DNA of 32,650 nucleotides from an uncultured Oscillibacter sp. (GTDB lineage: Bacteria; Bacillota; Clostridia; Oscillospirales; Oscillospiraceae). Where the stretch lies: assembly GCF_910579365.1 (NCBI RefSeq), contig NZ_CAJTUX010000025.1, forward strand, positions 1 to 32,650, read 5' to 3'. The notes beneath the pieces are model-generated. The model worked only from the letters and a program-made list of their open reading frames with translations, was not told the origin of the DNA and did no database searches. Positions 30,885-32,650 of this stretch are shown here, in pieces (the stretch's first letter is position 1; each line of letters opens with the position of its first letter). The position numbers were made by a program, and so were the translations under genes.

Positions 30885-31388
30885 ATGCGCTCCAGACAGA
30901 TCAGCTGCTGCTTCACCGGCCACCGCCCCGGAAAGCTTCCCTGGCGGTACAACGAGGCGGACCCCCGCTGCGCCGCCCTGAAGCGCCGCATCGCCGACGC
31001 GGCGGAGGCCGCCTATGAGGAGGGCTACCGCCACTTTCTCTGCGGCATGGCCCTGGGCTGCGACCTCTATTTCTGCGAATGCGTTCTGGCCCTCCGGGCG
31101 GTCCATCCGGACATCACCGTGGAGGCCGCCGTGCCCTGCCCCACCCAGGCGGACGGCTGGCCCCCAGAGCAGCGGGCGCGCTACCGCCGCCTGCTGGACG
31201 CCTGTGACTTTGAGACTCTGGTTTCCAACAGGTACACCCCTTACTGCATGCAGCGGCGGGACCGTTACATGGTGGACCACGCCTCGCTGCTCATCGCCGT
31301 CTTTGACGGGACGCCCGGCGGCACCCGCTATACCATGGAGTACGCCATAAGCCGCCGCATCTTTGTGGTGGACCTGCCGGTCGTTTGA
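30885..31388 (+). CDS. SLOG-superfamily DUF1273 (YpsA-like) protein under an SOS box
   Basis: 167 residues from the ATG at 30885, which has AGGAGGAAAGGAGG upstream; the frame is open further but that part overlaps the Nudix gene and the promoter. Motifs of the DUF1273/YpsA branch of SLOG nucleotide-binding proteins: CCFTGHRPGKLPW near the start, EEGYRHFLCGMALGCDLYFCE, VEAAVPCPTQADGW, RYTPYCMQRRDRYMVDHASLLIAVFDG and GGTRYTMEYA. The fold is related to DprA and LOG proteins and probably binds a nucleotide or ADP-ribose-like ligand. Biochemical role is not established. The upstream LexA site predicts induction by DNA damage. Confidence 0.9.
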   Translation: MRSRQISCCFTGHRPGKLPWRYNEADPRCAALKRRIADAAEAAYEEGYRHFLCGMALGCDLYFCECVLALRAVHPDITVEAAVPCPTQADGWPPEQRARYRRLLDACDFETLVSNRYTPYCMQRRDRYMVDHASLLIAVFDGTPGGTRYTMEYAISRRIFVVDLPVV

Positions 31389-31473
31389 TTTTTTCCGCAT
31401 ATTCCGCCGCCTTCCGCAAATCATAGAAACGGAAATTTACGAGCCCTCGGGCTCTTTGTCAGGAGGCGGCCCT

Positions 31474-32370
31474 ATGTTTGCAAAGCGCACAGACCTGGCC
31501 CTGGAGGCCAGGGAGCTCTGGCAGGAATCCGCGGAGAAAACCACCCGGCTCTCCGGCGTCAAAGCCACGAAGTCCCGGGAGGAGGGATATCCCATTACCC
31601 GGGTAGACATTCTGAACCACCGGGGAGAGGAGGCCCTGGGCAAGCCCCGGGGCAGCTATCTGACCATTGATCTCTCCAGCTTCTGGCAGCGGAAAGCGGA
31701 TTTTTTTGAGCGGGCTGTCCGGGCGGTGGGCAGCCAGCTGAAAGCCATGCTCCCCGCCGAGGGTCCGGCGCTGGTGGTGGGGCTTGGCAACGCCGCCATG
31801 ACCCCGGACTCCATCGGTCCCCTGGCGGCGGACAGCGTGCTGGTCACCCGGCACCTGATCACCGCCATGCCCAAGCACTTCGCCGGGTTCCGCCCGGTGG
31901 CGGTGTTCCGGGCCGGGGTGCTGGGCACCACCGGCGTGGAGTCCGCCGAGTCCGTCCGGGGTCTGGTGGAGCAGGTCAAGCCCTCCCTGGTCATCGCCAT
32001 TGACGCCCTGGCCGCCCGGCGGGTGAACCGGATGTGCGCCACCGTCCAGCTCACCGACACCGGCATTGTCCCCGGCTCCGGCGTGGGCAACCACCGGGCG
32101 GCCCTGAACCGGGAGACCCTGGGCGTGCCGGTTTTCTCCGTGGGCGTCCCCACGGTGGTGGACGCGGCCACCCTGGCGGCGGACCTTCTGGAGGAGGCGG
32201 GCATCGCCGAGCTGGACGAGACCCGTCTCCGCCACGGCAGACAGCCCTTGATGGTGACCACCCGGGACGTGGACCAGCAGGTCCGGGACCTGAGCAAGGT
32301 GGTGGGCTACGGCGTCAACTGGGCCCTTCAGGATTTGGAGATCGAGGAGATCAACGCCCTTCTCTCCTGA
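31474..32370 (+). CDS. gpr: Germination protease GPR
   Basis: 298 residues from the ATG at 31474, preceded by AGGAGG; upstream in-frame sequence overlaps the preceding gene and is not used. Characteristic GPR segments: RTDLALEARELWQE at the processed N-terminus, TRVDILNHRGEEALGKPRGSYLTID, LVVGLGNAAMTPDSIGPLAADSVLVTRHL, GVLGTTGVESAESVRGLVEQVKP, VIAIDALAARRVNRMCATVQLTDTGIVPGSGVGNHR and DLSKVVGYGVNWAL. GPR degrades the DNA-protecting small acid-soluble proteins when spores germinate, so the organism makes or descends from makers of endospores. A convincing sporulation-specific promoter was not found. Confidence 0.97.
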   Translation: MFAKRTDLALEARELWQESAEKTTRLSGVKATKSREEGYPITRVDILNHRGEEALGKPRGSYLTIDLSSFWQRKADFFERAVRAVGSQLKAMLPAEGPALVVGLGNAAMTPDSIGPLAADSVLVTRHLITAMPKHFAGFRPVAVFRAGVLGTTGVESAESVRGLVEQVKPSLVIAIDALAARRVNRMCATVQLTDTGIVPGSGVGNHRAALNRETLGVPVFSVGVPTVVDAATLAADLLEEAGIAELDETRLRHGRQPLMVTTRDVDQQVRDLSKVVGYGVNWALQDLEIEEINALLS

Positions 32371-32387
32371 CGTGTCCCGGACGCAAA

Positions 32388-32415
32388 AACCCCCGGCGGA
32401 ATCCCGCCGGGGGTT
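32388..32415. terminator. Terminator between gpr and rnc
   Basis: A 12-bp perfect stem (AACCCCCGGCGG at 32388-32399, CCGCCGGGGGTT at 32404-32415, loop AATC). On the minus strand it is followed by TTTTTGCG, a good U-tract for the rnc transcript; on the plus strand the tail is only TTCGCGTTC. Confidence 0.9.
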
Positions 32416-32449
32416 CGCGTTCATTCCATCGAAGTCAAAGCGCGGGGCC

Positions 32450-32650
32450 TTATTCATGCAGGCGCTCCAGCGCGCTTCTGGCGGCGGCCTGTTCCGCCTC
32501 CTTCTTGCTGTGGCCGGAGCCGGAACCGATGGGCTTCCCGTTCAAAAGCACCTCCGCCGCGAAGGTCTTGGCGTGGTCGGGTCCCTCTTCCCCCACCATG
32601 CGGTAGGTCAGCACCTGATCCGCCTGACGCTGGACCAGCTCCTGGAGGGC
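32450..32650 (-). CDS. rnc: Ribonuclease III, C-terminal part (cut by window edge)
   Basis: The last 66 residues read on the minus strand: LQELVQRQADQVLTYRMVGE, DHAKTFAAEVLLNGKPIGSG and GHSKKEAEQAAARSALERLH, ending at TAA (32452-32450). This is the double-stranded-RNA-binding domain that ends RNase III, with the helix 1, GpxH loop and KKxAEQxAA helix 2 pattern. The catalytic domain lies beyond the window. RNase III processes rRNA precursors and other structured RNAs. Confidence 0.93.
   Translation of the reverse strand, partial: ALQELVQRQADQVLTYRMVGEEGPDHAKTFAAEVLLNGKPIGSGSGHSKKEAEQAAARSALERLHE

Noticed and set aside
31390..31440. Sigma-G-like promoter before gpr (GCATA and CATAGAA)
   Set aside because: Spacing is 20 bases, too long, and the -10 part matches poorly; one cannot call it from sequence.
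31441..31457. Short hairpin GAGCC/GGCTC followed by TTT before gpr
   Set aside because: A five-base stem with three T residues is too weak to report as a terminator.

Overview
The window is a GC-rich chromosomal segment from a spore-forming, anaerobic-type Firmicute, most likely a gut Oscillospiraceae-like clostridium (Flavonifractor/Oscillibacter/Intestinimonas type). Supporting points are strong AGGAGG ribosome binding sites throughout, a spore germination protease (gpr), SLH surface proteins, a split transketolase, and a 4-hydroxybutyrate dehydrogenase typical of butyrate-forming clostridia. Genus placement is inference. The first 47 bases are not genomic: they are an Illumina P5/TruSeq adapter with an i5 index, so the left edge is a contig end and the first gene is cut off there.

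Layout. (1) 48-6321, + strand: a sugar-sensing system with a YesN-type response regulator, a lipoprotein, a YesM-type histidine kinase, a membrane-anchored periplasmic-binding-like protein and an MglB-like galactose/glucose-binding lipoprotein. (2) 6496-8490, +: a large S-layer-type protein with a Pro/Asp repeat stalk, three beta-sandwich repeats and three SLH domains. Converging on it is (3) a five-gene minus-strand envelope operon (16088 down to 8558): MBOAT O-acyltransferase, AlgX/DHHW-like SGNH protein, SLH-transglutaminase, Pro/Glu-rich lipoprotein, and a VanX-family D-Ala-D-Ala peptidase with a very large insertion. A near-consensus promoter lies at 16184-16211. (4) 16507-26988: a metabolic locus around a LacI-type regulator. 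On the minus strand are three tandem HAD hydrolases, a circularly permuted cofactor-independent phosphoglycerate mutase, a split transketolase and a 4-hydroxybutyrate dehydrogenase. On the plus strand are LacI, a PHP phosphoesterase and a PfkB kinase. Two LacI-type operators sit in the divergent promoter region. (5) 27043-32650: a DUF2156-GNAT fusion, a sodium:neurotransmitter-type symporter, a Nudix hydrolase, an SLOG/DUF1273 gene whose promoter contains an SOS (LexA) box, gpr, and the 3' end of rnc.

The most striking observation is the iPGM homologue at 19936-21504. Its sequence is that of GpmI cut in the middle of the transferase domain and rejoined through the old termini: the usual C-terminal half comes first and the usual N-terminal half last. 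Nearly all metal and phosphate ligands are kept, but the substrate-side loop and the Asp after the DGR motif are changed. Together with its LacI-linked neighbourhood of HADs, PHP, PfkB and transketolase, this suggests a dedicated phospho-metabolite pathway rather than simple glycolysis. That last step is inference.
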